Assembly: GCA_002101905.1 (NCBI GenBank)
Contig: LQPU01000010.1
Span: 1-64,000 of the forward strand
Direction of reading: 5' to 3'
Origin: Mycobacterium shimoidei
Lineage (GTDB): Bacteria > Actinomycetota > Actinomycetes > Mycobacteriales > Mycobacteriaceae
DNA: 64,000 nucleotides
In this document: positions 25,783 through 34,768 of the stretch, one piece after another
Layout of the letters: the number at the start of each line of letters is the position of its first letter
Position numbering within the stretch: the first letter of the stretch is position 1
Program-made: the position numbers and the translations under genes
The notes under the pieces: model-generated
Told to the model about the DNA's origin: nothing
Seen by the model: the letters and a program-made list of their open reading frames with translations, nothing else
Databases searched by the model: none

Positions 25783-26324
25783 CAGCGCTCCGGCCTGAAT
25801 CGCAGAACCCGGAATCGCTGGCGTCCCAGAACCTCGCCGTTCTGATCGGTGTAGGTCGTCAGCCAGGTCAAAAAGAAGCCGGTACCCAGAGCCGTCTTCT
25901 TTTCGTCGGACACCGATTCGTACACCGTCGTCGCGCTGATGACGTCGCCCAGTCGCGGGTAGCGCTCGATCTCGAACTCCGAGTTGGTCGCCACCGTGCC
26001 GGTGTAGCCCGCATCATCTAAGAATTCGGTTGGGTTGTTCGTGATTTCGACGGGTGCGCCGCCACGTTCGCCGATGCCCTCCAATATCGGCGACGGCATC
26101 GTCCAGGTCTGCAGCATGACCGGAGGTGAGACGATCCCGCCGAACCGCGACTTGGCGGCGAACTCCGGGTCGATGTAGACGGGGTTCATGTCCGCCAACG
26201 CGTACGCCCAATGCCGGATCATCGGCTGGTTGACCGGATCTGGTGCCACCGAAGGCTTCCCGCTACCGGTCGGCTGACCGACGAGGGCCCGCACCTTGGC
26301 GGCGATGGTTTCTGAGTCGGTCAC
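25782..26324 (-). CDS. MaoC-like hydratase, separate ChsH2 N-terminal domain
   Basis: This 180-residue hot-dog protein has RHWAYALADMNPVYIDPEFA, FGGIVSPPVMLQTW and ERYPRLGDVISATTVYES, as in the N-terminal domain of ChsH2 (Rv3542c). It probably heterodimerises with the ChsH1-like protein (23810-24265) as an enoyl-CoA hydratase. The natural-looking end (RVLRFRPER) and the clean TGATG overlap with the DUF35 gene show a true two-gene arrangement rather than a sequencing frameshift. Confidence 0.83.
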   Translation of the reverse strand: MTDSETIAAKVRALVGQPTGSGKPSVAPDPVNQPMIRHWAYALADMNPVYIDPEFAAKSRFGGIVSPPVMLQTWTMPSPILEGIGERGGAPVEITNNPTEFLDDAGYTGTVATNSEFEIERYPRLGDVISATTVYESVSDEKKTALGTGFFLTWLTTYTDQNGEVLGRQRFRVLRFRPER

Positions 26325-26338
26325 TTCAGGCTGTCCTC

Positions 26339-27526
26339 CTAATTTCCGCTTGTGCGAAGGTCACGGGGGGCCCGGGGCATGCCCAATCCGGCCATGGCGA
26401 TGATGTCCCGCTGGATTTCGTTGGCGCCGCCGCCGAAGGTGTTGATGACGGCGAACCGGTACGCGGACTCCAACGCGCCGCGCAGGGGAGCGTCGGTTCC
26501 ACAGCGCACGCCGCTGCCGTCGAGCACCTCCAGCAACTGACGGGCCACCTGCTGGGTCAGTTCGGTTCCGAAAACCTTGGCCGCCGAGGCTTCTGCCATC
26601 GCGAGCACGCCTTTGGTCATTGCGGCATTCACCCGCAGGTTGATGAGTTTGTATGCGGCAACTTGCGCCTCGACGCGGGCGAGAACGAGCTGCACCCACG
26701 GCTGGTCGATGACACGCTGGCCGTCGACCTCGGTGGCTTTGGCCCACTCCAGTGTCTTTTCGAACAGCGGCTCCAGTGCGCCCAGATTCCCCATTGCGGC
26801 ACGCTCGAAGTTCAACTGGGTGGTGATGAGGCTCCAGCCGTCGTTCTCGGCACCGACCATCGCCGACGCCGGTACCCGCACGTCGTCGTAGAACGTGTAG
26901 AACGTGGAGATACCCGGCATAGTGTGCAGCGGTTTCCAGGAAAAGCCCGGCGACGACGTCGGCACGATGAAGATCGAGATGCCTTTGTGCTTCTTGGCGT
27001 TCGGATCGGTGCGCGCGGCCAGCCAGATGTAGTCGGCGTAGGCGGCGCCGCTGGTGAACATTTTCTGACCGTTGATCACATAGTGGTCGCCGTCGCGGAC
27101 CGCGGTGGTGCGTAGCGACGCCAGGTCGCTGCCCGCATCCGGTTCGGAGTAGCCGATCGCGAACTCGACGCTGCCGTCCAAGATTGCCGGCAAGAATTTC
27201 CGCTTTTGCTCCTCGGTGCCGCACTGCATCAGTGTCGGGCCGACGGTGTTGAGGGTCACCAGTGGGATCGGTGCGTTGACCCGTCTGGCCTCCTCGGAGA
27301 AGATGAATTGCTCGATCGCCGAGAATCCTCGTCCGCCATATTCTTTGGGCCACCCAACGCCGAGCAGGTTGGCGGCAGCCAGGGCGCGTATTGTTTCGCG
27401 GGCTTCGGGCGCGCCTTCCAGCGTCTGGCTGACCGCTGCGCTGCGTTCGGGCGTCATCACCTGTTCCAGCGCGGCGCGGATCTCGGCGCGCAGGCGCTCC
27501 TGCTCGGGTGTGTACTCCAGATGCAT
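26339..27526 (-). CDS. Acyl-CoA dehydrogenase, FadE29 (ChsE2)-like subunit
   Basis: This 395-residue ACAD closely parallels FadE29 (Rv3543c): LGVGWPKEYGGRGF, FAIGYSEPDAGSDLASLRTT, YVINGQKMFTSGAAYADYIW, RTDPNAKKHKGISIFIV and VITFGGGANEIQRD-type endings. It should form a mixed alpha2beta2 enzyme with the FadE28-like subunit encoded at 24262-25374. Unlike in the igr locus, the two subunit genes are separated by the hydratase and DUF35 genes. It starts 3 bp after the P450 stop. Confidence 0.87.
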   Translation of the reverse strand: MHLEYTPEQERLRAEIRAALEQVMTPERSAAVSQTLEGAPEARETIRALAAANLLGVGWPKEYGGRGFSAIEQFIFSEEARRVNAPIPLVTLNTVGPTLMQCGTEEQKRKFLPAILDGSVEFAIGYSEPDAGSDLASLRTTAVRDGDHYVINGQKMFTSGAAYADYIWLAARTDPNAKKHKGISIFIVPTSSPGFSWKPLHTMPGISTFYTFYDDVRVPASAMVGAENDGWSLITTQLNFERAAMGNLGALEPLFEKTLEWAKATEVDGQRVIDQPWVQLVLARVEAQVAAYKLINLRVNAAMTKGVLAMAEASAAKVFGTELTQQVARQLLEVLDGSGVRCGTDAPLRGALESAYRFAVINTFGGGANEIQRDIIAMAGLGMPRAPRDLRTSGN

Positions 27527-27529
27527 CGC

Positions 27530-28705
27530 TCAGCCTCCCAGCCGTACCGGCATCCGCTTGACCCCGGGCACCATGGTCGCACGCATCCGGTCGACGGGAC
27601 CAACCAGCTCGAGGCGGGGAAAGCGGCGCAACAACTCATCGAACAACACGCTGGCCTCGAGGCGTGCGAGTTGCGCGCCGATGCAAGAATGTTCACCGCA
27701 GCCGAATGCGATATGCGGGTTCGGGTGTCGGGTGATGTGGAACTCCTCGGCGTCGCTACCGAAGATGTCCTCGTCGCGGTTGGCCGACCCGTAGAGCATC
27801 ACGACGACGTCACCTTCGGCGATCAGCCGGCCGCGAATCTCGACGTCGGTCGTCGCGGTGCGCGCCATGTGTACCACCGGGCTGTTCCAGCGCAACATCT
27901 CTTCGACCGCGCCCGGGATCAGCGCGGGCTGCTGGACGAGCAGGCGGCACTGGTCGGGGTGTTCGATGAGCGCCAAGGTGCCCAGCGCGATCAGATTGCG
28001 GGTGGTCTCGTTGCCCGCGACCAACAGCAAGAAGGTGAAGTTGAGCAGGTCTTCGTCGCTCAGACGCTGTCCATCGATCTCGGCGCCCGCCAGCACCGAC
28101 AGCAGGTCGTCGCGCGGCTCGGCGCGCCGCGCGACGATCAGCTTCTCGAAGTACTCGTAGAGCTGACTCGCCGCCACCAGCGGATCAAGATCGATCTCCG
28201 GGTCGGCGGTGCCGGTAGCCGCATCCGACCACGCGCGGAACTGCTCCCAGTCGTCCGGCGGCGCTCCGATCAGCTCGGCGATCATCCGGGTGGGCAGCGG
28301 GGCGGCGATTTCCTCGGCGAACTCATGCACGGATCCGGCTTCGATGCCGTCGAGGATTCCCCGCACGATGTCGCGAATCTTCGGCTCGAGCAGCCCGACA
28401 CGGCGACGGGTGAACCCGGAGTTGATCAGCTTGCGCAGCTGTCGGTGCCGCGGCGGATCGGTGAAGATCAGGCTGCCTTCCTGCACCGGGTTGGGCATCG
28501 CCGGATCCGGGATGGTGATGCCCTTGGTCGAGGTGAACATCGCCGGGCTGCTCGAGACGAAACGGATGTCCTCATATTTGAGCAGCGCCCAGAATTTTGT
28601 GACGTCGTTCCAGCAGACCGGATTCGTCGCGCGCAGTTGCCGGTAGGACGGATAGGGGTCGCCGGCGTAGAAGTCCGGCGAGTGCAGCGGGACTTCGGTC
28701 TGCAC
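27530..28705 (-). CDS. Cytochrome P450
   Basis: This 391-residue soluble bacterial P450 has the I-helix AGNETT (230-235), the ExxR region and the heme-ligand loop FGCGEHSCIGAQLAR with Cys341. I chose GTG 28705 because AGGGAGG sits just upstream; a GTG at 28738 would add 11 residues. As first gene of the leftward operon it is placed like cyp125 in the igr locus, where the P450 hydroxylates the terminal side-chain carbon. It is not a close CYP125 or CYP142 match by eye, so the substrate may be a different steroid or isoprenoid. Confidence 0.88.
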   Translation of the reverse strand: MQTEVPLHSPDFYAGDPYPSYRQLRATNPVCWNDVTKFWALLKYEDIRFVSSSPAMFTSTKGITIPDPAMPNPVQEGSLIFTDPPRHRQLRKLINSGFTRRRVGLLEPKIRDIVRGILDGIEAGSVHEFAEEIAAPLPTRMIAELIGAPPDDWEQFRAWSDAATGTADPEIDLDPLVAASQLYEYFEKLIVARRAEPRDDLLSVLAGAEIDGQRLSDEDLLNFTFLLLVAGNETTRNLIALGTLALIEHPDQCRLLVQQPALIPGAVEEMLRWNSPVVHMARTATTDVEIRGRLIAEGDVVVMLYGSANRDEDIFGSDAEEFHITRHPNPHIAFGCGEHSCIGAQLARLEASVLFDELLRRFPRLELVGPVDRMRATMVPGVKRMPVRLGG

Positions 28706-28780
28706 GAAACCTCCCTCGCGGCGAGGACGATCGTACACCTAAACCCGATCTGTCCGATGCACTTGTCTACTCCGGATGCC

Positions 28781-28867
28781 GACATGATGTCAATGCCCTT
28801 GGCAGCTTGTCGAACTAAGAAGGGGCTGGAAAGGGGATTGACGACAGTGGTCCGACAGGTGTACACC
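28781..28867. promoter_or_regulatory. Divergent promoter region with two palindromes
   Basis: The 198-bp gap between the P450 operon and the aldehyde dehydrogenase contains GACATgATGTC (28781-28791) and the perfect 10-mer GGTGTACACC (28858-28867). I see no KstR-type (TnnAACnnGTTnnA) site. These palindromes are candidate operators for the operon's own TetR protein. Confidence 0.45.
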
Positions 28868-28903
28868 GAACGTTGAGCTGCCGGACCGTCTGTTAGGAAC
28901 CCC

Positions 28904-30367
28904 ATGGCCGCCTCGAAGTTCATCACCGACACCTATGGCGCTTACATCGACGGCCAGTGGGTCGATCCCGACGGCGGGCGCTACGACGACATTTGTCCGT
29001 CCACCGAGACGGTGATCGCCTCCGCGCCCGATTCGAGCACCGCCCAGGTCGACAGTGCGATCGCGGCCGCGCGGGCCGCATTCGATTCCGGGCCGTGGCC
29101 CACGGCTTCGCCGGAGGAGCGTGTCCGCTGCCTGAACCAATTCGGCGACGCCCTGCTGGAGTACGGCGATGAGCTCTTCGCGCTGGCCCAAGTCGAATGG
29201 GGTTGCACCGCAAACGAACGCTTGATCCATATCGACGGCTCGGGCTTCATGGTCAAGCACGCCGCCGATCTGGCCGGCCAGCCGGTCGAGGAGCAGATCG
29301 ACGCATTCGGCACGGCCGGGACGACTGTGCTGCGCTACGAGCCGCTCGGTGTCGTCTCGATTCTGACGCCGTGGAACTTTCCGCACACTCTCAACGCCCG
29401 GAAGGTCAGTTCCGCACTGGCCGCCGGCAACACCGTCGTGCTCAAGCCGTCGCCGCTGACACCGTTGGCCGGCTTGGCGTTGGCCCGCATCATCGACGAG
29501 CACACCGACATCCCGCCCGGCGTGGTCAATGTCGTCACACCCAGCAGCATCGATGCCAGCCGTTTGTTGACCACCGATCCGCGCATCGACATGGTGAGTT
29601 TCACCGGCAGCTCAGCGGTCGGTCGCGAGGTGATGGCCGCGGCCGGCCGGGACATGAAGCGCATCCTGCTGGAGTGCGGCGGGAAGTCGGCCAGCATCCT
29701 TCTCGACGACGTCGAACTCACCGACGACATGCTGGATCGAATCATGTTCGACTCGTGCTCGTTTCATGCCGGGCAGGCGTGCATTCTGCACAGTAGGCTG
29801 CTGGTTCCGCCGCGGATCCACGATGAGGTCGTCGACCGGCTGGTGGGGCTCGCGCGCGCGATCAACGTCGGCGATCCGACCGATCCGGATGTGGAGATGG
29901 GCCCGCTGATCAGTGATGCGCAACGGCAACGGGTTTCGGCGCACGTCACCGCGGCACTCGACGATGGAGCGAAACTAGCCACCGGCGGCGGACGCCCGCA
30001 CGGACTGGACACCGGCTTCTACTTCGAACCAACCATCCTCACCGACGTCACGCCCGATGCCCGCGTCGCGCAGGAAGAGGTGTTCGGACCGGTGCTGTCG
30101 GTGCTGCGCTACCGCGATGACGACGACGCGGTGAACATCGCCAACAACTCCCAATACGGGCTCTCCGGCGCGGTGTGGGGCACCGACACCGACCGCGCGG
30201 TCGCTGTGGCGCGCCGAATTCGCACCGGTCAGATCGCCATCAACGGCTACGGCACTGGTGACGCGCCCTTTGGTGGCTTCAAGCAAAGCGGCATTGGCCG
30301 CGAAGGCGGCGGCATTTCCGGGCTGCGCCAGTACATGGAACCGAAGGCCATGGGGCTGCCCACCTGA
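28904..30367 (+). CDS. NAD(P)-dependent aldehyde dehydrogenase
   Basis: This 487-residue class 1/2-type ALDH has TPWNFPHTLNARK, the catalytic Glu257 (LLECGGKSA) and Cys293 (HAGQACILHSR), then EEVFGPVLSVL and PFGGFKQSGIGREGG. It diverges from the P450 operon and is followed without a gap by a CoA transferase (TGATG at 30365-30369). It probably oxidises the aldehyde from the P450/ADH steps to a carboxylate, which the next enzyme can convert to a CoA ester. Confidence 0.9.
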   Translation: MAASKFITDTYGAYIDGQWVDPDGGRYDDICPSTETVIASAPDSSTAQVDSAIAAARAAFDSGPWPTASPEERVRCLNQFGDALLEYGDELFALAQVEWGCTANERLIHIDGSGFMVKHAADLAGQPVEEQIDAFGTAGTTVLRYEPLGVVSILTPWNFPHTLNARKVSSALAAGNTVVLKPSPLTPLAGLALARIIDEHTDIPPGVVNVVTPSSIDASRLLTTDPRIDMVSFTGSSAVGREVMAAAGRDMKRILLECGGKSASILLDDVELTDDMLDRIMFDSCSFHAGQACILHSRLLVPPRIHDEVVDRLVGLARAINVGDPTDPDVEMGPLISDAQRQRVSAHVTAALDDGAKLATGGGRPHGLDTGFYFEPTILTDVTPDARVAQEEVFGPVLSVLRYRDDDDAVNIANNSQYGLSGAVWGTDTDRAVAVARRIRTGQIAINGYGTGDAPFGGFKQSGIGREGGGISGLRQYMEPKAMGLPT

Positions 30368-32667
30368 TGGAGGCCCTCGCGGGGCTTCGGGTGGTCGAGA
30401 TCGCCAACGAGGTCTCCGGGCCGTACTGCGGCAAGCTTCTGGTCGATGTCGGCGCCGACGTCACCAAGATCGAACCCCCTGCCGGGGACCCGTTGCGCCG
30501 ATGGGGGCCGTTTCCCGACGGCGTGCCCGACCCGGACCGCTGTGGGCTGTTCGAGTATCTCAACACTGGAAAGCACATCGTCACCATGGATTTGGCGCGC
30601 GACGCGACGCTCGCGCATCAATTGATCACCCAGGCCGACGTTCTGGTCGAAGCACTGTCGCCGGGAACGCTGGACTCCTGGGGACTGGGTGCCGACGTGC
30701 TGAGCCGACTCAACCCGAAACTGGTGGTCGTGCGCATTTCGAATTTCGGCCAGCACGGGCCGTCGCGCGATCGCGCAGCTACGACACTGACCATGCAGGC
30801 GGCGTCGGGGTGGGTCAGTGGCCGAGACCCGGATCGCCCTCCGGTACAGGCCGGCGCCCGGATCTCCGAATACGTTGCCGGAGGTTATGCGGCACTCGGT
30901 GCGCTCACTGCCCTGCGAATCAGTGTGTCCGACAACGTGATCGAGGTCGACGTCTCGGTGCTCGAGTCGCTGCTGTCCACCCTGCCGTACCCGATGCTGA
31001 TGGCCGAACGGATGCGTGCCCTCGGCTGGTCCGGTAAGACCCGGTCCTCGCCGCTGCTGGGCATTGTGCCGGCGGCCGACGGCTGGGTCGGAGTCAACTG
31101 CCTGACCGGGCAGCACTGGCTGGACGTATGCGCGATGCTCGGCTTGCCGGAGTTCGGCGACCAGCAGATCGCGGTCATGCTGGACAGCTCCCAGCGCGCC
31201 GAATTTCTCGCCGCAGCTCGGCCCTGGCTCGCCGAACGGACCGTTGCCGAGATCGTGGAACTCAGTCAGGCGCTGCGTATCCCGGCGTCCCCAGTCGCAG
31301 ATGCCGCCGCTGTGCTGCAGTGTCCGCAGTACGTCAAGCGGGAATTCTTTGTCGACGGCGGCGGAGCGGATTGGTCATTTCGTTGTCCCGGCCCGGCATT
31401 TCGGTCCGCAAAAGTCTCACCGACGCCGAGGCGCCCGGTTGCCCGGACGGCCGATCCGGCATCACCATTCTCTGGGACGAAAGTCCTTGACCTGACTACG
31501 TTTTGGTCCGGGGCATATCTGACCTGTTATCTGGGCGCGTTCGGCGCCGACGTCGTCAAGGTCGAGTCGATCCAGCGTCCGGACGGCCATCGATATTCCG
31601 GCGTGTACCCGCACGAGGGCCCCGACTGGTACGAGCGCAGCACTATATGGCAGGCCACCAACCTCAACAAGCGCGATATCACCCTGGATCTGACCTCACA
31701 GCGCGGCCGTGAACTGGTCGGCAAGCTAGCCCGCGAAGCCGACGTCGTCATCGAGAACTTCTCACCGCGGGTGATGGGGCAGTTCGGGCTGGATTACCAG
31801 TCGCTGGTATCGCTGCGCCCCGACGTGATCTTCGTTCGCATGCCCGGCTTCGGGCTGGACGGGCCGTGGCGCGACTACGTCGGCTGGGCACTGAACTTCG
31901 AACAGACATCGGGAATGGCGGCCGTCACCGGCTACCCCGACGGTCCGCCGTGCAACCTGCAGGGTCCCGCCGATCCGATCGTCGGTGTGCACGCCGGGAT
32001 CGCGTTGCTGGCCGCGCTGGAACATCGGCGTCGCACCGGCGAAGGTCAGCTGATCGAGATTGCCCAAATCCAAGTATGCGCGGCCATCACCGCCGAGCCC
32101 GTGATCGAGTACTCGATGACCGGCACCGTCTCGCCGCGGACGGGAAACCGGCAGCGCGGCTATTGTCAGGGTGTCTATCCGACGGCGGTCGAAGGGGCCT
32201 GGGTGGCGCTGTCGGTACGCGACCATGCCGATTGGTCGCAGTTGGTCGCCGCGATGGGTCGCCAGGAAGCCGAAAAGACGGCGGACCCGTTCGCCTTGTC
32301 GCCCGATGCATTCGACGACCTCGTTGCGGCCTGGACACGGACGCTGGCGCCGAGCGAGATCGTTTCAGCCCTTCAGGCGCGCAACGTCCCGGCCGAGGAG
32401 GTTCTCACCGCGGACCGGATGTACGACGTCGCGCAGCTCGATGCCCGCGGCTATTACGAGGACTTCGAGCATCCGGTCACCGGCCGGCACCGCTATCCGG
32501 GCTGGCCTTTCCGGATCACGCCCGGACCGGCCCGGCACCACCGCATCACGCCGCCCACCCTGGGCCAGCACAACACCGAGGTTCTGCACGGTCTCGGCGT
32601 CACCGACGAAGAGCTCGACGCGCTGCGTCGCGACCGCGTCATCGGCGAGCGGCCGTTGCACGCTTAG
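30367..32667 (+). CDS. Tandem-domain family III (CaiB/BaiF) CoA transferase
   Basis: This 766-residue protein consists of two CaiB-type domains. One starts at GLRVVEIANEVSGPYCGKLL with GADVTKIEPPAGDP. The second starts near residue 370 at GTKVLDLTTFWSGAYLTCYLG with GADVVKVESIQRPDG. Length and duplication match Rv1866-type proteins. It is coupled to the aldehyde dehydrogenase (TGATG overlap) and probably provides CoA activation of the acid for the FadE-MaoC-aldolase steps encoded divergently. Confidence 0.87.
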   Translation: MEALAGLRVVEIANEVSGPYCGKLLVDVGADVTKIEPPAGDPLRRWGPFPDGVPDPDRCGLFEYLNTGKHIVTMDLARDATLAHQLITQADVLVEALSPGTLDSWGLGADVLSRLNPKLVVVRISNFGQHGPSRDRAATTLTMQAASGWVSGRDPDRPPVQAGARISEYVAGGYAALGALTALRISVSDNVIEVDVSVLESLLSTLPYPMLMAERMRALGWSGKTRSSPLLGIVPAADGWVGVNCLTGQHWLDVCAMLGLPEFGDQQIAVMLDSSQRAEFLAAARPWLAERTVAEIVELSQALRIPASPVADAAAVLQCPQYVKREFFVDGGGADWSFRCPGPAFRSAKVSPTPRRPVARTADPASPFSGTKVLDLTTFWSGAYLTCYLGAFGADVVKVESIQRPDGHRYSGVYPHEGPDWYERSTIWQATNLNKRDITLDLTSQRGRELVGKLAREADVVIENFSPRVMGQFGLDYQSLVSLRPDVIFVRMPGFGLDGPWRDYVGWALNFEQTSGMAAVTGYPDGPPCNLQGPADPIVGVHAGIALLAALEHRRRTGEGQLIEIAQIQVCAAITAEPVIEYSMTGTVSPRTGNRQRGYCQGVYPTAVEGAWVALSVRDHADWSQLVAAMGRQEAEKTADPFALSPDAFDDLVAAWTRTLAPSEIVSALQARNVPAEEVLTADRMYDVAQLDARGYYEDFEHPVTGRHRYPGWPFRITPGPARHHRITPPTLGQHNTEVLHGLGVTDEELDALRRDRVIGERPLHA

Positions 32668-32669
32668 TC

Positions 32670-32684
32670 GGGACTTTCTGCTCT
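32670..32684 (+). promoter_or_regulatory. DosR box
   Basis: GGGACTTTCTGCTCT matches the DosR consensus GGGACTTTnGGCCCT at 12 of 14 defined positions. It lies 3 bp after the CoA transferase stop and 62 bp before the nitroreductase start. It marks the left edge of the DosR-type region in this window. Confidence 0.65.
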
Positions 32685-32746
32685 GCCGCGACGCAATCAA
32701 TCTGCGAATAGTGGACTTCGGATGGGTCGCGTCACCAGGAGCTGAT

Positions 32747-33733
32747 ATGCCTCGAGCGGTTCCCGACAATCGGGTTGTCGAAAACGCCGTGCTGCTCGCA
32801 TGCCGCGCTCCCTCGATTCACAACAGTCAACCATGGCAGTGGCGATGGATACCCGAGAGTCGAACGATGCAACTGTTCTTGGATACGGGTCGCAGGGTAC
32901 GCCGCGCTGATCCGTCTGGCCGCGAGGCCATCATCAGTTGTGGAGCCGTACTCGATCATTTCCGTGTCGCGATGGCGTCGGCCGGTTGGCAGTCGAGCAT
33001 CAAGCGATTCCCGGATTCGCAGAACCCGGAGCATCTGGCTTCGATCGAGCTCAGCCCGCGTAATCGCGTGACCGACGCTGACCGCGAGTATGCGGATGCG
33101 ATATTGGAAAGACGAACTGACCGGCTGCCGTTCGGATACCCGACATTTTGGGAGTCGTTTGAGCCCGTGCTGCGCAGCGTCGTCGACGACGGCGATGTGA
33201 TGCTCGACGTACTTTCTGACGACGCACGCCCCCAACTGGCCAGGGCGTCGCAGCTCACCGAAGCGCTACGCGGCGAAGATCGATACTACCAACTCGAACT
33301 GCAGTGGTGGACATCGCCTTTCGCACTGTATGAAGGTGTAACGCCAGAGGCCCTGGCATCCGCGTCGGAACGACATCGCGTCGATGTTGCACGCGACTCC
33401 CCGGCGCGTAGTCACGCCGACCGACGTCATGAAGTCGCGGTGGATTGGTCGAAAATCCTGGTGTTGTCCACCGCCAAGGACACCCGACTTGACGCCCTGC
33501 GTTGCGGCGAGGCCCTGTCCGCCGTGCTACTGGAGTGCACGAAGGCCGGCTTGGCCACCTGCACGCTGACTCACCTGATCGAGTTGCCCGACAGCCGCTC
33601 GCTGGTACGCGAACTGATAGCCGATGAGGGGGAACCACAGGCGCTGATCCGTGTGGGGCTGGCACCGCCCATGGCGGAACTGCCCCCGGCTACACCACGG
33701 CGCCCGCTCGAGGATGTACTGCAGATCGGTTAG
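32747..33733 (+). CDS. Acg-family nitroreductase-like protein
   Basis: This 328-residue protein belongs to the Acg/Rv3127/Rv3131 group. Hallmarks are LACRAPSIHNSQPWQW, GREAIISCGAVLDHFRVAMA and the C-terminal PPATPRRPLEDVL. Members form a degenerate FMN nitroreductase fold; Acg binds FMN but has no demonstrated nitroreductase activity and may act in flavin storage or signalling. AGGAG stands 6 nt before ATG 32747. A DosR box lies just upstream. It is one of three paralogs in this window (others at 42805 and 47018). Confidence 0.9.
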   Translation: MPRAVPDNRVVENAVLLACRAPSIHNSQPWQWRWIPESRTMQLFLDTGRRVRRADPSGREAIISCGAVLDHFRVAMASAGWQSSIKRFPDSQNPEHLASIELSPRNRVTDADREYADAILERRTDRLPFGYPTFWESFEPVLRSVVDDGDVMLDVLSDDARPQLARASQLTEALRGEDRYYQLELQWWTSPFALYEGVTPEALASASERHRVDVARDSPARSHADRRHEVAVDWSKILVLSTAKDTRLDALRCGEALSAVLLECTKAGLATCTLTHLIELPDSRSLVRELIADEGEPQALIRVGLAPPMAELPPATPRRPLEDVLQIG

Positions 33734-33883
33734 CGCCCTTGCGCTTTCGCTGGTCTCGGTCATGAGGTCGACGACGATGCAACAGCGGCCACAATGCCGA
33801 AAGCACGAGATACACCTGCAACCGCGTTACTTGCCGCCGTTCGTCAAGGCTCGGACGCTCACGCCTTCGTGTGCCGCGCAACA

Positions 33884-34768
33884 TCAGCTATTCCCGGTGT
33901 CAGGCTGGCAGTACAAGGCGGCGCCGGCCGTTATTCCCGCCCCGGCAGCGATGAACAGAACACGAGCGCCCGGACGGAGAAGAGTACCGTCGTCGTGCAG
34001 TGCCGCGGCGAGCGAGGCGGTGTGGATTCTCGGGTCTGCAGCGACTTTGATTCGTTCGACGGGTATACCGAGCTCGTCAGCGAGTGCGGCGCGGTAACCG
34101 CGACTGGCGGGCGCGGCTACCACGGCGTCGATATCGGGGAATCCGAGAGACGACTCGGCGATACAGCGACCAGCGGCCTCTGCGCCAGCGGCGGCGAATT
34201 CGCGGTCTTTCGCCTCGGATTCGCTGAATCGGAGCACATTGCCGGTGCGGCCGGGTCCCACGGTGGCGCGGAAGCTCACACCGCCGTCGGGCGCGTTTAC
34301 CCAACGGACTGAGCCGAGGCCACCGTCGTCACGCCATCGGCAGAGCAGCGCCGCGCCGACCGGCGAGAAGGGAAAGCGTCGGCTCAGCCCACGGCCTGGA
34401 TCGGCATCGCTGGTCACAACGAGCGCGCACCGGACGGCGTGCGAGTGCAGGAATCCGTCCACGATCTGCATGGCGGTCAGCAGGCCGCAGGTGCCGTTGG
34501 CGATGTCGAAGGAGAACGTGCCGTGTCCGTCGGGGTGGGGGTCTTCCGCGTTGGCGCCGATATCGTGTTGGATCAGCGCAGCCAGGGCCGGTTCGCCTAG
34601 ATTCCGGTCGCGATAGATGCCGGAATTGACGAGGAGATCGATGTCGCTGGCCTGTCGATCGGCTTGCCGCAGACACCTTTTGGCCGCGCCGACTGCCAAA
34701 CGCAACGCGCTGTGGTGGGCACGCCATCCACCACGGGTGACGACGATCTGTTCAATGACTGTGCCCAT
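33884..34768 (-). CDS. Degenerate KAS III-like (thiolase-fold) partner protein
   Basis: This 294-residue thiolase-fold protein retains the nucleophile position (Cys94 in NGTCGLLTAMQ). Where KAS III enzymes carry His and Asn it shows APAS (219-222) and RIHT (247-250), and it is about 70 residues shorter than the neighbouring KAS III. The start overlaps the end of that gene by 17 bp. Loss of the His/Asn pair suggests a structural or regulatory subunit, or a chemistry that needs only the Cys. A heterodimer with the upstream protein is likely but inferred. It is convergent with the nitroreductase; the 150 bp between them hold nothing I recognise. Confidence 0.7.
   Translation of the reverse strand: MGTVIEQIVVTRGGWRAHHSALRLAVGAAKRCLRQADRQASDIDLLVNSGIYRDRNLGEPALAALIQHDIGANAEDPHPDGHGTFSFDIANGTCGLLTAMQIVDGFLHSHAVRCALVVTSDADPGRGLSRRFPFSPVGAALLCRWRDDGGLGSVRWVNAPDGGVSFRATVGPGRTGNVLRFSESEAKDREFAAAGAEAAGRCIAESSLGFPDIDAVVAAPASRGYRAALADELGIPVERIKVAADPRIHTASLAAALHDDGTLLRPGARVLFIAAGAGITAGAALYCQPDTGNS

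Noticed and set aside
32171-32746. Upstream extension of the nitroreductase frame into the CoA transferase gene
   Set aside because: The Acg-like protein begins at ATG 32747 with a good AGGAG, and a DosR box lies between the genes.
33734-33883. Possible small gene between the nitroreductase and the KAS III-like gene
   Set aside because: Short frames have no ribosome-binding site or family resemblance; it is most likely just a convergent 3' region.
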